A stretch of 64,000 bases of DNA from Acanthochlamys bracteata (lineage: Eukaryota; Streptophyta; Magnoliopsida; Pandanales; Velloziaceae), in NCBI GenBank assembly GCA_019914995.1, contig CM034137.1:2046001-2110000 (forward strand). The letters are read 5' to 3'. Positions 13,777 to 30,595 of the stretch are shown here, one piece after another (the stretch's first letter is position 1; every line of letters starts with the position of its first letter). A model generated the notes under the pieces. It did not search any database. It saw nothing but the letters and a program-made list of their open reading frames with translations, and was not told the DNA's origin. The position numbers and the translations under genes were made by a program.

Positions 13777-15897
13777 CTATGTCCAACTACAAGCTGCCCC
13801 TTTCTTCACTCCCTTTCCCTTCATAAGCTCCCTGATTACCTCCACTTCCTCCCACCTTCCAGAATGTGCCAGCATATTGGAAAGAAGTACATAATAGCCT
13901 GAGTTCTTGCTTTCAGACTGAATAATTTGCTCACCTGTATAAACACCTATCTCCAGATCAGAGTGTATCTTGCAGGCTCCTAGCAGTACTCCCCATGTTT
14001 CAGCACTAGCTTTCATTGGCATTTTCCTTATCAAGTCAACCGCTTGTTCTAGCTTTCCTGCACGACTGAGTAAATCAACAACACAAGAATAGTGTGCTTC
14101 TCTGGGACTAATATTAAAATCCCTCATACTGTTGAAGATTTCAATACCCTCCTCAACCAGCCCTCTATGCTTGCAAGCTGACAAAACTGTGATAAAACTA
14201 ACATCATCAGGCTCTTTCAGCATTCGGAAAACTCCAACAGCTAACTGGCCTTGCCCATGAACTGCATAAGCACCAACCATTGAGTTGTAGCAAACTGAAT
14301 TCTTATCTTCTATCAGATCAAAGACTTTTCGGGATTCTCTGATTTTGCCACATTTTGCATACATGTCTAATAGAGCACTTCCCACAAAAGACAGTCCTGT
14401 ATATGATTTCTTAATAGCCCATGAATGTACTTCTTTACCTTCTCTTAGTCCAGAAACACTTGTACAAGCTGAAAGCACACTCGTGAGGGCTATTTGGTTT
14501 GGTTGAATGTCGGCTTTGACCATTTTCCTGAATGCCTTAAGGGCCTCAAGGAAGTAAGCATTCTGTGCATATCCAGCAATCATTGAACTCCATGAGATGA
14601 TGTCTCGATTTTGAATCACTTCAAAGACTCGTTTAGCATTCTCAATAGAAGCACACTGACTATAGACAGAGATGAGAGCATTTCTAACCCTTCTATCTGG
14701 GTCTATATTGTGTCTGTAACAATAAGCATGCAATTCTTTGCAGTAGTTCAAGCCCTTGATGCCTCCTATGGCTGGGAGAATGCTTGCAATGGCAACAGCA
14801 TCAAGCTCCAAACCCACAATCAAAAGTTGCTGAAAAGTCTCGAAGGCCTCATTGAACATATTATTCTGCGCAAATGAAGAAATGATCCCACTATACGTGA
14901 CAACATCTGCATCAACTCCATTGAGATTCATATCTCTAAGAGCCTGCTTGCTATCACCAAACAACCCATTCTGAGAATAACCCATGATCAAGGCATTCCA
15001 AGTAACTCTATCCCTTTGCATAGAGCTATCAAAAACCCTTTGAGCTGACTTCATTGCACCAAATTTTCCATAAGCAGAGATAAGAACGTTTCGAATCATT
15101 TGCACATTGTGATATCCATTTCTGAAGATATGCCCATGTAATTCCTTAACAACAGCCTCTACAATGGAGAACATTGCCAGTGCATTAACAAGAGTCACTT
15201 GATCCAACTTCAACCCACACGTTACCATGTCCTGGACTTTTCCAATAGCTTCACAGTCAAAACCATGTTGTGCATAAGCCATCACAATCGAATTCCAAGA
15301 CACAATGTCTCTGAGAGGCATTTCATCAAACACCTTAACCGAATCAACCAAGTTCCCACACTTCGCATACAAGCAAATCAACGAGTTGCATACAAAGACA
15401 TCAGACCCCAAACCCAAATCCTTAGCCAGTCTATGAAGAACCTTTCCGCTGTTAATATCAGGCAAAAAAGCACAAGCCTTGATAACACAAGAAAATGTAT
15501 ATGAATCCAGTGTAACACCCTCTTCTCTCTTTCGGTGAAACAACTCTATTGCTTCTCTGTAGAACCCATTTGAAGAATACCCCCTGATCATGGCATTGAC
15601 CTGAAACACATTGCACTGAGTTGGAATCCGGTGAAAGATTTCTAGAGCAGGAATGAGATTTCCACATGAAGAGTAAAGTGTGATAAGTTTTGTAGTGAGG
15701 AAAGAATCAATTGTAAGACCAGAGATTATGATCCCGGAATGAACTAGCAAGCCCAAAGAAAGGTTTTTTCCGGCGATGCAGGAATCGAGCAGCTGGAGAT
15801 AACGAGGTGGATTAAAAGACAGAGTTGAGAATGAAAATCTATGGAGTTTGGAAAAGGATGAGCAGGAGTGTAGCTTCATGGAGTTTTGAAGAAGCAT
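13777..15897 (-). CDS. Pentatricopeptide repeat protein, PLS class with short E domain
   Basis: An intronless 706-aa reading frame. PLS-class PPR proteins bind specific organellar RNAs and act in editing, splicing or stability in mitochondria or plastids. The N-terminus (about 30 residues rich in Ser, Phe, His and Arg) suits organelle targeting. Repeats run from about residue 55 to 600 with typical signatures: VFVCNSLICLYAKCGNLVDS, VFDEMPLRDIVSWNSIVMAY, VTWNALIMGYSQNGLF, SWSSMIAGYAQN and ALLDMYAKCGKIRESRKVFD. The C-terminus has E-domain hallmarks (AETWGVLLGACKIHSDLEIG, SGYYVLLSNMLAHSGRWEEV) and stops at KGAACSWT. Many relatives continue past CSW with further E/E+ or DYW sequence, so the end may be shortened by a stop. 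No DYW deaminase is present. The target RNA cannot be predicted here. Confidence 0.9.
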   Translation of the reverse strand: MLLQNSMKLHSCSSFSKLHRFSFSTLSFNPPRYLQLLDSCIAGKNLSLGLLVHSGIIISGLTIDSFLTTKLITLYSSCGNLIPALEIFHRIPTQCNVFQVNAMIRGYSSNGFYREAIELFHRKREEGVTLDSYTFSCVIKACAFLPDINSGKVLHRLAKDLGLGSDVFVCNSLICLYAKCGNLVDSVKVFDEMPLRDIVSWNSIVMAYAQHGFDCEAIGKVQDMVTCGLKLDQVTLVNALAMFSIVEAVVKELHGHIFRNGYHNVQMIRNVLISAYGKFGAMKSAQRVFDSSMQRDRVTWNALIMGYSQNGLFGDSKQALRDMNLNGVDADVVTYSGIISSFAQNNMFNEAFETFQQLLIVGLELDAVAIASILPAIGGIKGLNYCKELHAYCYRHNIDPDRRVRNALISVYSQCASIENAKRVFEVIQNRDIISWSSMIAGYAQNAYFLEALKAFRKMVKADIQPNQIALTSVLSACTSVSGLREGKEVHSWAIKKSYTGLSFVGSALLDMYAKCGKIRESRKVFDLIEDKNSVCYNSMVGAYAVHGQGQLAVGVFRMLKEPDDVSFITVLSACKHRGLVEEGIEIFNSMRDFNISPREAHYSCVVDLLSRAGKLEQAVDLIRKMPMKASAETWGVLLGACKIHSDLEIGVYTGEQIIQSESKNSGYYVLLSNMLAHSGRWEEVEVIRELMKGKGVKKGAACSWT

Positions 15898-16925
15898 TAG
15901 AGCTGTGCCCCTAGAATAATTATATATTGTAAGAAGTGGGTGGGCTTAATCAAGCTTGTTCAGTCATAATCTAATTTATAAATTTAAATATATTAAAATA
16001 TCAACCATAATTTAATTTATTTAAATAATTAAATTAAATTTAGATAGATTTATTTAATAATTATAATTTTTAATTTTTAATTATATATTTTTAAATTTAA
16101 GTAAAATTATAAAATTAATTAAAATAAAAATGTATCATATTTCTTGGTAAAAAAATATGGTAAGTATTCATCAAAATATGTATTTTTTAATATCTTTATT
16201 AGTCTTTAGAATATCCAAAGTTTGTTTATTTTTATTTTTAAAAAATATACGGTGATAGTTAAAAATTTATGATTATAAATACATATTAATAATTTTGATA
16301 AAAATTTTAATAAACATAACAATCTAACAAAATTTTAACAAAAATCTTTATACAAAATTCAAATTCATCATTAAAAAAATACCTACATAGTAATACTTTC
16401 GATAATATTATAATTATCATCTGACACTATTTTACTAAAATATAAAAATAAACGATTAATCATAAATATAATATAATTTAATACTATTATAAATTCATTT
16501 TATTACTAAAAGTTTATTATAGTAAAGACAAAAACCAAAAAAAAAATATTCCTTTAAAAAATTGCAATTCGTATCGATGGATCAATTTTGAATTAACCAA
16601 AATTGACTCATTTAATAACAGATCAAATTTTTTCAACTCTAATCCAATCCAAGTATTTATACGAATCAAAATTTTCAATACTAGCTCTAATTAAATAGAT
16701 CAGTTTCGGTTTAAATTTTTGGATCGAGTAATATATTGTCAAGTAAACTATATTCAAATTTCAGAGGAATATTTCTTGATTACAGTTAGGTAGCAGCTAA
16801 TATAACGATACTCGTATATAGACACCACAAAGATGCATATTTTTGTACCCGCATCTAACAAAATTGTCCTACGCCTTTCTTACATTGAACAACTTGTAGC
16901 TCAACTCTGTCTACTTAGACAAATA
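15898..16925. other. AT-rich intergenic block
   Basis: About 15960-16560 is extremely AT-rich with many TTTAAA and ATTTAA words, and looks like degenerate transposon debris. No coding sequence is seen. It separates the PPR promoter side from the 3' end of the receptor-kinase relic. Confidence 0.6.
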
Positions 16926-19900
16926 TCATCTAGGGCCTGAGAGCTCAATAGGTTCTCTAATGAATGACGATGCTTTGTTAGCTTCTTCGTAATTCGTAGA
17001 GAAACTACAGGATCTCACACTAAGCATTTCTCCATTGTCTAGGTGTTCTGTTTGCGTTGCTACAGAATCAAGGGCCTTTAGGACCTCGGACATCTTTGGG
17101 CGAAGTGCAGGATTTGATCGAGTACACAAGAGGACACCCGTAACAGCACTTTCAAGTTCAGATTCAGCAAAAGAACCATTGAGATCTTTGTCGACCAATT
17201 CATTGAGCCTCTTCTCCTTGTGCAAAGATTTAACCTGCATTGTTAGAGAACAGTTAGCATTTTGATGATTTATTCCCAAGGATGTAGCAGATGGACACAT
17301 AAATGAAAGTATAAGCAAATTATCAACTATCTAAACAATCGGTTAGTATCTTCATATGGCCAAGAAAGCCATCACCTTTGAAATGTCATGATATGATGAA
17401 AACTACAAATGTCCAAAGCTGGTAAGAAGCAAAATCAAGAAGTACCCTCTAACAAAACAAATAGCAAATACAATGTTCTACTAACAAAGCATTATGCTTC
17501 AGAAAAATGACAAAATTTCAGCTTCTAGAAAGGATCGGCTACTTCCTATTTACAAACACGGTATACAAACAGCAACATAATAAATAAGTTCACATCTATA
17601 CTTAATAAAGATAAGATCTTAAAGCAGATAACAAGAGTTGCCACTAAGTTCTAGCTGATCCTTTTCTAATACTTGGACTAATTTTTTGAACTCTAAGGCA
17701 AAGTATTTAAGTAATACCTAATCACAAGTTAAATCATGAGAGGATAAAAACAAAAACCAACTTCAACATATCTTCTGAAAACTCACCCAGTCAAGGATCA
17801 TTCCCTTCTGACCATTTCCTAGCCCAATAACCTGGGTCCTGTAATTAGCTCCAGGAGTAGGATACCAAATCCGTACACTTGCAGTACGAGGTACAATAGG
17901 GCATATTGCACCAGAGTATTTATCCAACAGGGCGGTCTTCAGAGAAAACAGATCATGTGAATCCCTACGATCTAAAAGTCTGGCCAATCCAAAATCTCCA
18001 ACTACTGCTTCCAAATATTCATCCAATAAAATATTGGCAGCTTTAACATCTCTGTGAATTATCTTTGGATTACATTGCTCATGCAAGTACAAAAGCCCAC
18101 GGGCAGCTCCAAGGGCAATTCTCATCCACTTGCTCCAGTCCAAAGATAATTTCCCACGGACACAATCTACAGCTAGTTACTTTGCTTCAGCATAATATCA
18201 TGTAGATAGAGTAAGAAAAAAAACAGTATCAATGTGCATTTTCTCTCATGAGAATGAAAGCACGGCTAACATAAAGTAGCAAAACTTGATTCTCATGGAC
18301 AAGGTACAAAGCCATAATTGGTTCAGTTATAGAATCTACAAACACACACGAAATAAGGACCTAATACAATAGAGATGACTCGCTACAGAAGAAGAAAGTA
18401 AATGCAATGAATTATAACTATCTCATTCAGGCTACACTTTATATGATTATTTTCAGAATTTATAACAAGGAAACAATGACAAATGTAGATTCTCAATATA
18501 ATAGTGAACGGCTTTTAGATGAACCACGGGTGGACAAGGCACATTACCTCTCAAGCGATCAGCAACACTTCCGTTCAGCATATACGGATAGACTAGCAGT
18601 CCTTCATTTGCAGTCATGCAAAAGCCATAGAGTCGCAACAGGTTCCTATGTAAAACTAATCCAATCATCTCAACCTCAGTTTGAAATTGCATTTATCCTG
18701 TAAAATTGGGATCTTTCAATCTCTATAATACAACAACAATTCCAATACTAAGTTGACCTTGTAAACAACACCAAATTCACCTTGTCCTAACATGTTTTTT
18801 GAACTAAAATTATCAGTGGCATTTTACAGCTATCAAAATGAGAACCTCTTAAGATGACCAATATCCAGCTCGTGAATTCGATCTGCAAAAGCAATCAGTT
18901 AGCATAAATATTCACCACCATGATGAAATATGTACAGACACCATTTTATAACATACCTTCGGAAGCAAAGCATTGATGACATCCATAATGATGCAACCAA
19001 TAAGCAAGAAGCATCACAAAACCCTTAAGTATAAGGGTGATGCTTAGAGAAACAGGAAGTACTTGTGATGGTTACTGGGTTTGTCCAGTGTACATGTCTC
19101 TGCAAACAAGACAAACAAGAATAAGTGAGAGAACTAGTTATTTTTATTTCTCAAAGAAGTATATATGAAACTATTTCAAACAATAAATTACCATTTACAG
19201 GTAAAGGCACATCTGTACAATCATGCAAGACGAAACTTATTCCCTGCAACACTGAATGGTAAACAAAGATGTTTAAGATCCTAGAGAGGAGAAGGAGTAT
19301 CAAGAGATCTGCTGCAAGAGTAGTATACAAAAAATGGCGAGTACAAACCAGTCTATTAGCAGAATGATACAGTATGATTATAGGTCTAGTGATGAATTCA
19401 GAAGGGAAATAAGAAGGAAAGATGACTATATTCATAGTGCCATCTTGCTACTGCAATAACGTTTAGTATGACATGTTGGTTAAAGTAAACAAATATAAAA
19501 TATAGATGCAGTAACAGTGACAAAGAAAAATTATTGCCTACTGTAGTGGAGCTATTCTTACACATTCTAATATTTTATACACATACCGGATTATGTAGAA
19601 GAAAGATTTTTCTAAAAAAAGGGAATTCCCTGTAATTGCAATAGAGAACAGAGTTATTTTAGGAATTCACAAATCTAAAGCTTCAGATTAAAATATATGA
19701 ATTCGTTAGCTTGCGAGAATCAGTTGCAGCGAATTAAACTATTTAGTTTCCAAAGGGTCAACTTTCAAAGCAAAAAAGACTTCGAACCACAAGTAAGTTT
19801 GACAAGACTGTATAACAAGACTGACCTGTATCCTTTTGCAAGAACCTTCGGTGTTGAACCACAGAGATTGTTGAAAGATAAATCCCTGCAGTATGCCCAT

Positions 19901-21364
19901 GATATGAATTTTCTGAGAACTTCAGTGGGAAATAAAGTAAGAGGTTGTGAGGGAAAGCATACAGAAAAGCATGGTTTTTAAGATTGGCTATGGCTTGAGG
20001 GATTTGACCAGATAAATTATTCCTGTCAAGGAGCCTGACAAGAAAATGCAACAACGAGCATTACGTTCAAAAGAGATTTTGAACAACAAGATGAAGTTAC
20101 TTACAAGTATGTCAGCCCAAAATACATTGGTATTCACCAACAAAACTGGTTTCCTGAAAGGTCAATTGTCTTCAACAGCAGGAGTATACCTATTTCAGTA
20201 GGAATAGGACCTGATAGTTTGTTGTTTTGTAACAACCTACCAAAAAGATAGTCAATAAAAAAATTTTAAACTCAAACATGCATAAAATGCTGAATTTTCC
20301 AAAACTTCACTTTGCATCTTAGCAACAGCCAAAACTACCGGACATCATCATTGATATTATTACTTCAGGATGAAAAGAATGGACCATGGATTGCTACTGC
20401 CATTATCAACCTCATAAGCAAGCTCAACCATTGATTAATAAATTACATGTATAAACATTTGCATGGAGACAAGGCCTGTTCCACTTTGTACGTAATTGCT
20501 GATTTAACCAAAATAGGTATCAAATTATCCTAATAAAAACCTTGTAAGGATCCTTACAAACAGTTGAGAAGTGTTATACAAGCATTATTGAAACCTAATT
20601 CTCTCTGGAATATGCAGAGGTTAAAATACTAGAGGAAATTTAGATTACTTAGCCAAGTCTGTGTGCAATTATACAAATGCAAAAACTTCAGGCAATTGTC
20701 CGAGCGAGAAAAATGTGAATCTAAATTAGTGAGAGCCAACACAAAGACCTAAACTTCAAATCAAACTTCTTATGTAAATTGCAAAGAACAAAAACAGGAG
20801 AGGGACTCGTTCAGAAGCACAAAACAGAAACTAGACAAATATTAAAAGATAATCGCGGTCAATAGCTACTAACAGTGATTGCAGGTGACTCAAGTTTCCA
20901 ATGCTCGGAGACAGCGTTCCAGATAAACTGTTACTCGCCATTTCCCTAAAAACACAGCACGAACAATTAACTAACATCCCATATCAATCAATCAAACTTG
21001 AATTGTAAGGCAAACAAAGGAAAAAGAAGAAGGAATTTCATACAGTGACACAACGAATCCTTGAGGACAACAAGCGACCATAGACCAAATGCAAGGATCA
21101 ACCGAGTTGATATCCCAACCAACAATTGGCCCTGTCTCGTCTCTCATCTCCATCTTCACCGACATCCATGCCGACACTGCACACACCAATCAACCATGCA
21201 TCAAACCAAATTAAACGCCACGAAAATCAATTAACAGATGAACCACTATTACCACCTTCGTAGTTCTCGCCTTTGGGAGTCAGCGGCGGGTCAGCAGAGC
21301 TCGCCATGTCTGAGCATGAGAAAAAAGCAAGCGTTCCCAAAAGCAGTAGCAGAGAAGAGCTCAT
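16926..21364 (-). pseudogene. Decayed LRR receptor-like kinase, At5g45780-like (LRR-II family)
   Basis: Reading the minus strand downward gives pieces in gene order. The signal peptide MSSSLLLLLGTLAFF and PLTPKGENYE start at 21364. The LRR cap WMSVKMEMRDETG and GWDINSVDPCIWSMVACC lie at 21050-21180. LRR pieces follow: SNSLSGTLSPSIGNL near 20900, NNKLSGPIPTEIG near 20200 and LSGQIPQAIANL near 20010. DIGHLKRF lies near 18850 and the glycine loop MLGQGEFGVVYK near 18790. Then come [20 protein letters not shown] with [13 protein letters not shown] (18690-18540), [14 protein letters not shown] with [11 protein letters not shown] (18060-17960), and the tail LRPKMSEVLKALDS ending IELSGPR* at 16926. 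The activation segment (about 17840-17960) can be matched only by changing frame, and joining it in frame meets stops. The membrane-spanning exon is poorly preserved. It is probably a dead copy. Confidence 0.85.
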
Positions 21365-21734
21365 GGAGAGATTGAAATTGAGAAGTAGATTGCAGACTGT
21401 ATGGGTTTAGATTGATCAGTAACATTTTATATATTCTTTTTTCTGCATAATTTGAATCGAGGGGTGTGGTGTGGGTTGGTCTCAGAATCCAGCTTTGCCT
21501 CGAGTGCAGGTAACGAGAAAAAACAGTAAACAAATTGGAGGAGAAGAAAGAGAGAAAAACGAGGAAAATACACAAACAAAAACAAATTAACAAAAGCCAT
21601 TCGTATCGGAGATTGAAATTTTTTTTGGACAAGATGCTCTATGTGTTTCGGTTCATCGGAGGTAAAACCCAATGCTGCAAATGCATCTCCCATTTTCAGT
21701 GCAAGTTGAAAATTGCTGACTAAGAAGACACTGT

Positions 21735-22012
21735 TCTCAAAAATTGTTTTTTCTGAACTAAAAATGAGTTTGAAATTACAAAATGTGAATTTTTTTTAAA
21801 TAAAAATATTTTTATTCTTTTTAAAAAATAAGTTTTATTTTTTACTTTTAAAAAATAATAAAAATATATAATAAAAAAATTTTATTACATAAAATTTTTC
21901 TACACTATCTAAATTTTTAAATAAAATTTTTTAAATACTTATAAAATATATATTAAAAAATATAAAATAAAAAAATATTGAAAATTAGATTTTCAAACGT
22001 GATGCCAAACGA
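21735..22012. repeat. AT-rich MITE-like element, 'GTTTGG-end' family
   Basis: The right end reads AAACGTGATGCCAAACGAAC, the inverse of the GTTTGGCATTGCG-type ends elsewhere. The core carries ATAAAATATATATTAAAAA and AATAAAAATATATAATAAAA words shared, often inverted, with 22370-22572, 53640-53910 and 60797-61062. Confidence 0.6.
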
Positions 22013-22364
22013 ACTTTGATAGAAGTGAGTCTTCTAAAACAAATTATTTTAAAATATAAACTGAAAAAATAAATTTATTTTTTATATTTATTTGTTAGTA
22101 AAGTGGATTTAAAATTAAATTTTAAAAATAATTATATTAAAAATAAGTTTAATTTTATGTTCGTATTGATTTAAAACTAAATTAAAAAAATAAAATCTTT
22201 ATATAAATAATGATTTAAATGTGTTAATAAGTTAGCCTATAATGAATAATGGATATACTTTACGTCTACTATCAAGCAAAACCGCATGGTTGATAGAACC
22301 TACTCTAATAAAAGGACCACTTGCCAAGTCAACTTCACAGGAGAACTTTTAAAACAATTAGAGG

Positions 22365-22572
22365 TGTTCGATAGTACTTATAAAATAAAATTTTTTTAAA
22401 ATAAAAGATTTTCTTAAAAAATATAATAAAAATATATAATAAAAAATTTTTATTATGTAAATTTTATTTTTTTTAATTTTTTAAATAAATTTCTAAATAT
22501 TTATAAAATATATCTTAAAAAATAAAATTAAAAATTAAAAAAAAAGTTTGCAAACGCAATCCCAAACGCCCG
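22365..22572. repeat. AT-rich MITE-like element, 'GTTTGG-end' family
   Basis: The left end reads GTGTTCGATAGTAC and the right end GCAAACGCAATCCCAAACGCCC. The core is the same AT-rich sequence as at 21735-22012. Confidence 0.6.
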
Positions 22573-22739
22573 AGTCCAACCCACTCGCAGTATCCACCCT
22601 CCTTAAAACATGCGTCTGTCCACAAAGTTTTAACACGAGCAATACATCCCTCTACTACGATAAAGCAAAACTAACAATAAATCACAATAAAATCAACAGT
22701 TTGTGTGTAACGGCCACAATACAACAGCTGGTAATGTAC

Positions 22740-22946
22740 TCAGGTACTGTTTAGCTAAAAAAGTTTTTTATACATTTTATAATAAATTTTTAACTATTCT
22801 ACAATTTTAAAAAATTTTAAAAAATTCCATAATAAAATTTATTATTACTAATTTTTTAATAAAAAATAATTATCATATTTAAAGTTTTTAAAATATTTTG
22901 TTTAAATAAATTCCTTCTGAAAATCACTACCAAACATCCCTATGAC
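22740..22946. repeat. AT-rich MITE-like element, related family
   Basis: Inverted ends GGTACTGTTTAGCTAAAAAAG and CACTACCAAACATCCC flank an AT-rich core. It lies in the region downstream of the GSK3-like gene. Confidence 0.5.
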
Positions 22947-23341
22947 GATCGCAGACCATAGAAAATATTTTTAAATATTTAATTCCATATTTAATTACAA
23001 CTCGCACTACACTAGCACATCATTTACATAAATCATGGAGGTCAGAGCAGTACCAAACCTAAGCTTCCTACGCTAGCACTGCATACCAAAAAAACAATAA
23101 AGGACAATATGATCTAGGCAACTATCATTCGTTCCTTGCTCTTAAACCCTACTACTCTATGCGACCCCAAAGACATGATATACAATCTGATAACAGTAAA
23201 ATGGTGTCCTACTCCATCCAAAAAACCAGTATCTCCTCTGGTATGGCTATCAGGTGCGTACCCTCTATGCTAGCGTTCTTCAAGTCCATACAAAAGGTCC
23301 TCTTCACCCACAGCAAAACATGCGAATTACATATTTGAGAC

Positions 23342-28107
<4,766 letters not shown>

Positions 28108-29789
28108 GTGTCTCACCGCACTGTGACTTCACCTTTCACTCTTCTGTACTTTTTCTTCTTCCGCAACCACCAGCTTTTCACATTTCCCAACATACCCAAC
28201 AAAACATTACATTTCCAAGCTATATAAATCAACTCGGTTTAAAGAAAAAACAGAAAGGGGTAATATATGTATATCCGGTAACTGTGTTTTTGAACTTTTG
28301 GTATTCGTAGAACTACAAGAAGCTACACTTCATTAAGTAGCAATGTGGACCGCCAGCCTGGCAGACGACTGAAATATTTTCACAATACCCCTATAGCTTA
28401 AGGGGTAATATATCTGTCGTTTTCTTATACAAAAATCAATTAAATAATTTTTTTCTTTTGGATCAAATCACGTGCCTGGCTTTGCCTGTCCTAACCCTTC
28501 CCGTATAGCCACCACGTCAAATTTGAATGACCAATTTATCCTTATTATTTTCTTCATATACGTTGCAAGTTCTGCGGTGAGAGAATTTTTTTCTCCGTAC
28601 ATTAATTATAGCTTGAATATTTTGTGTGAGATCGGAAACTTTTTCTCACAATCCGGTAATTTCGGTTTATATTTTCATCTTTTTTTGACTCGTATAAAAT
28701 AGATTTTTTTTATAAGACAAAATATTTTTATCCTATTTTAAAATATAAATTTTTTTATTTGAAAAATAATACAAATAATTAATAATAAAATTTTATAATG
28801 TAAAATTTTTTTATATTTTCTAAATTTATAAATAAATTTTAGAAAAATTATAAAAATATTTATTTGAAAGAGCAAAATAAAATAGAGAAGTAAAAAATAT
28901 CCAATAAATAGTGCTAATTGATCTCTGTCTCTGAGAGGCACTTTCTTGTATGCCTTATTATCAAAATAAATTGACTCATATTAAAAGTTAAAAATATAGT
29001 AAAATACCTAAAATTTATAATATTTTGAGATAAATATAGAATAATTTAGAAATACTCTAGATGTTGAGAGGTAAAGATCTTTTATAAACATATTATGTAA
29101 AAATATTTTGGATTAATTAGACACCGTTCGATTAAAATAATCTTCACTATCTTTGAGTAAGTTGGATGGGTATATAGAGAGGGAAACGCCTTTATTTTGG
29201 AACCAATAAACAAAATCTCATAATCATACAAGTATTGTAAGAAAGCCTTATAAGTTTTGTAAGATTTCATTCTAAACTCTTTTCAAGTGTTCTTCTTACT
29301 TTTTTTCTTTTCTCAAATTCATACAAAATTTTTTACCTATATTTTATAGTTTTGTGGAGGTAAACTCTGACTAAAGAGTGTGACTAAGTATGTACGAGTC
29401 AAGATAAAATCATAAACCCAGACAAGTAATATAAGAGTTAAGATCTGCAAAGAAAAAATGCCGGTTGCAAGTAATATTACCATACTCGAGGTAGACTTTA
29501 AAATATAAAGAAATTTTACGTAGTAAAATCTTTTTATTATTTATTTTATTATTTTTTAGGTCAAAAAAGTGGAGCTTATTTTTAAAAAAAATAAAAATAA
29601 CTTCCGTTACAGAAAAGTTATATTTCAAAAGCACTAAAACGCGCTAGAAGTGCTTCGTAGGGAGATGTAAAGCGTCTTACACGTGGTGATCGAGTCATTT
29701 CCTAGCCAAGGTATAGCCCTTTAAAACTCTTTTTAACGATATTGTACTCCTAAGAGAAAAGTCGTGATTCTTAAAAGAGATTGGATCTA
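28108..29789. other. Promoter side of the GSK3-like gene, then AT-rich DNA and possible Gypsy LTR
   Basis: 28108-28600 is the upstream flank of the minus-strand kinase gene. From about 28990 to 29640 the sequence has LTR-like features on the plus strand (TATATAGAGAGGG near 29173, then a T/C-rich stretch near 29280) just before a Gypsy gag remnant. It may be the element's 5' LTR, but no matching copy was found downstream. Confidence 0.35.
28695..28905. repeat. AT-rich MITE-like element
   Basis: The core words (TTTATTTGAAAAATAATA, AATAATAAAATTTTATAATGT) match the AT-rich core of the GTTTGG-end family, but the ends are degenerate. Confidence 0.4.
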
Positions 29790-30595
29790 TGGCGGTTACA
29801 AAAGGGAGAGTTGTCGTCATACATTTAGCTTCAATTCTTCGAATGTGGATGTTCCAAATATAAGGGGAGCGAACGTAAACGAGACAAACAACTTCTGTGG
29901 AGTTTGATACAACTCTTTAGGAATACTGATATTGCAAAAAATATAGGTAAGATCTATCATTCTACTATTTATCTTGAAAATATCGCGATAATAGATGAAA
30001 GGGAGGCATGTCGCGATCGAGAGAGGCACCTGCAATGTTACCACATTAGATGGGTTTAAGAGGAACTCAACAAGCAATTCTATCAGGTAAATTGTGAGGA
30101 CGAACTCAGTGCAAAGCTTGCCTACTAACTCAAAGTCGTAGCATAAGAAACTATGTGAAAATTTTTTAAAGTTAATTGTAGAGATCCCTAATTTTCTAAA
30201 ATAGGAGGTCATCTTCTTTAATGAATAGATTGCAAACATGAATAAAATTAAAGGTCCAATATGGAGGATCAAAACTTTCACTCTATCATTGCTTTGCCAA
30301 GCCCCTTATGAATTTCAAATGCCCAAAAAATAAACTTTATAGGAACTTCGAAAATAATGGTGAAGGAGATGGCGACCAATTCAAAGAGGCAACACACGAG
30401 CCGTTAAGGTCCAATAAAAGCTTCAACAAAAGCTAAGGAAGCAATTATAATAGCTCGGAAAACTTTAATCAACCTTTGAAATGCTTCAATTGCAATGGAC
30501 TACATATGGCTAGAAAGTGTTAAAAAAAGAGCAAACTTTTCTTATTAATTGAGACAAATGATAAGCCACAAAAGCAGCACAAACTGTTACGGATA
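29790..30595 (+). mobile_element. Gypsy (Ty3) gag remnant with CCHC zinc knuckle
   Basis: With several frame changes the plus strand reads as a plant Ty3/Gypsy gag. It has a DVPNIRGAN-like start near 29845, then ERGTCNVTTLDGFKRN near 30020-30065, then a zinc knuckle CFNCNGLHMARKC at about 30489-30527 (Cys-x2-Cys-x3-His-x4-Cys, as in several plant Gypsy gags). Many stops show it is dead. Its continuation (RT) appears at 34810-35050 and 37727-38190, separated by two Copia elements. Confidence 0.75.

Larger units (their letters stand above)
22013..23341. other. Intergenic, MITE-rich, 3' flank of the GSK3-like gene
   Basis: Mostly AT-rich repeats (two are listed separately). About 22980-23341 is less AT-rich and probably includes the 3' UTR of the minus-strand kinase gene. 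No coding sequence recognised. Confidence 0.5.

Noticed and set aside
29817..30281. 154-codon minus-strand frame resembling a hydrophobic protein
   Set aside because: The plus strand of the same region reads as decayed Gypsy gag; the hydrophobic frame is its complement.
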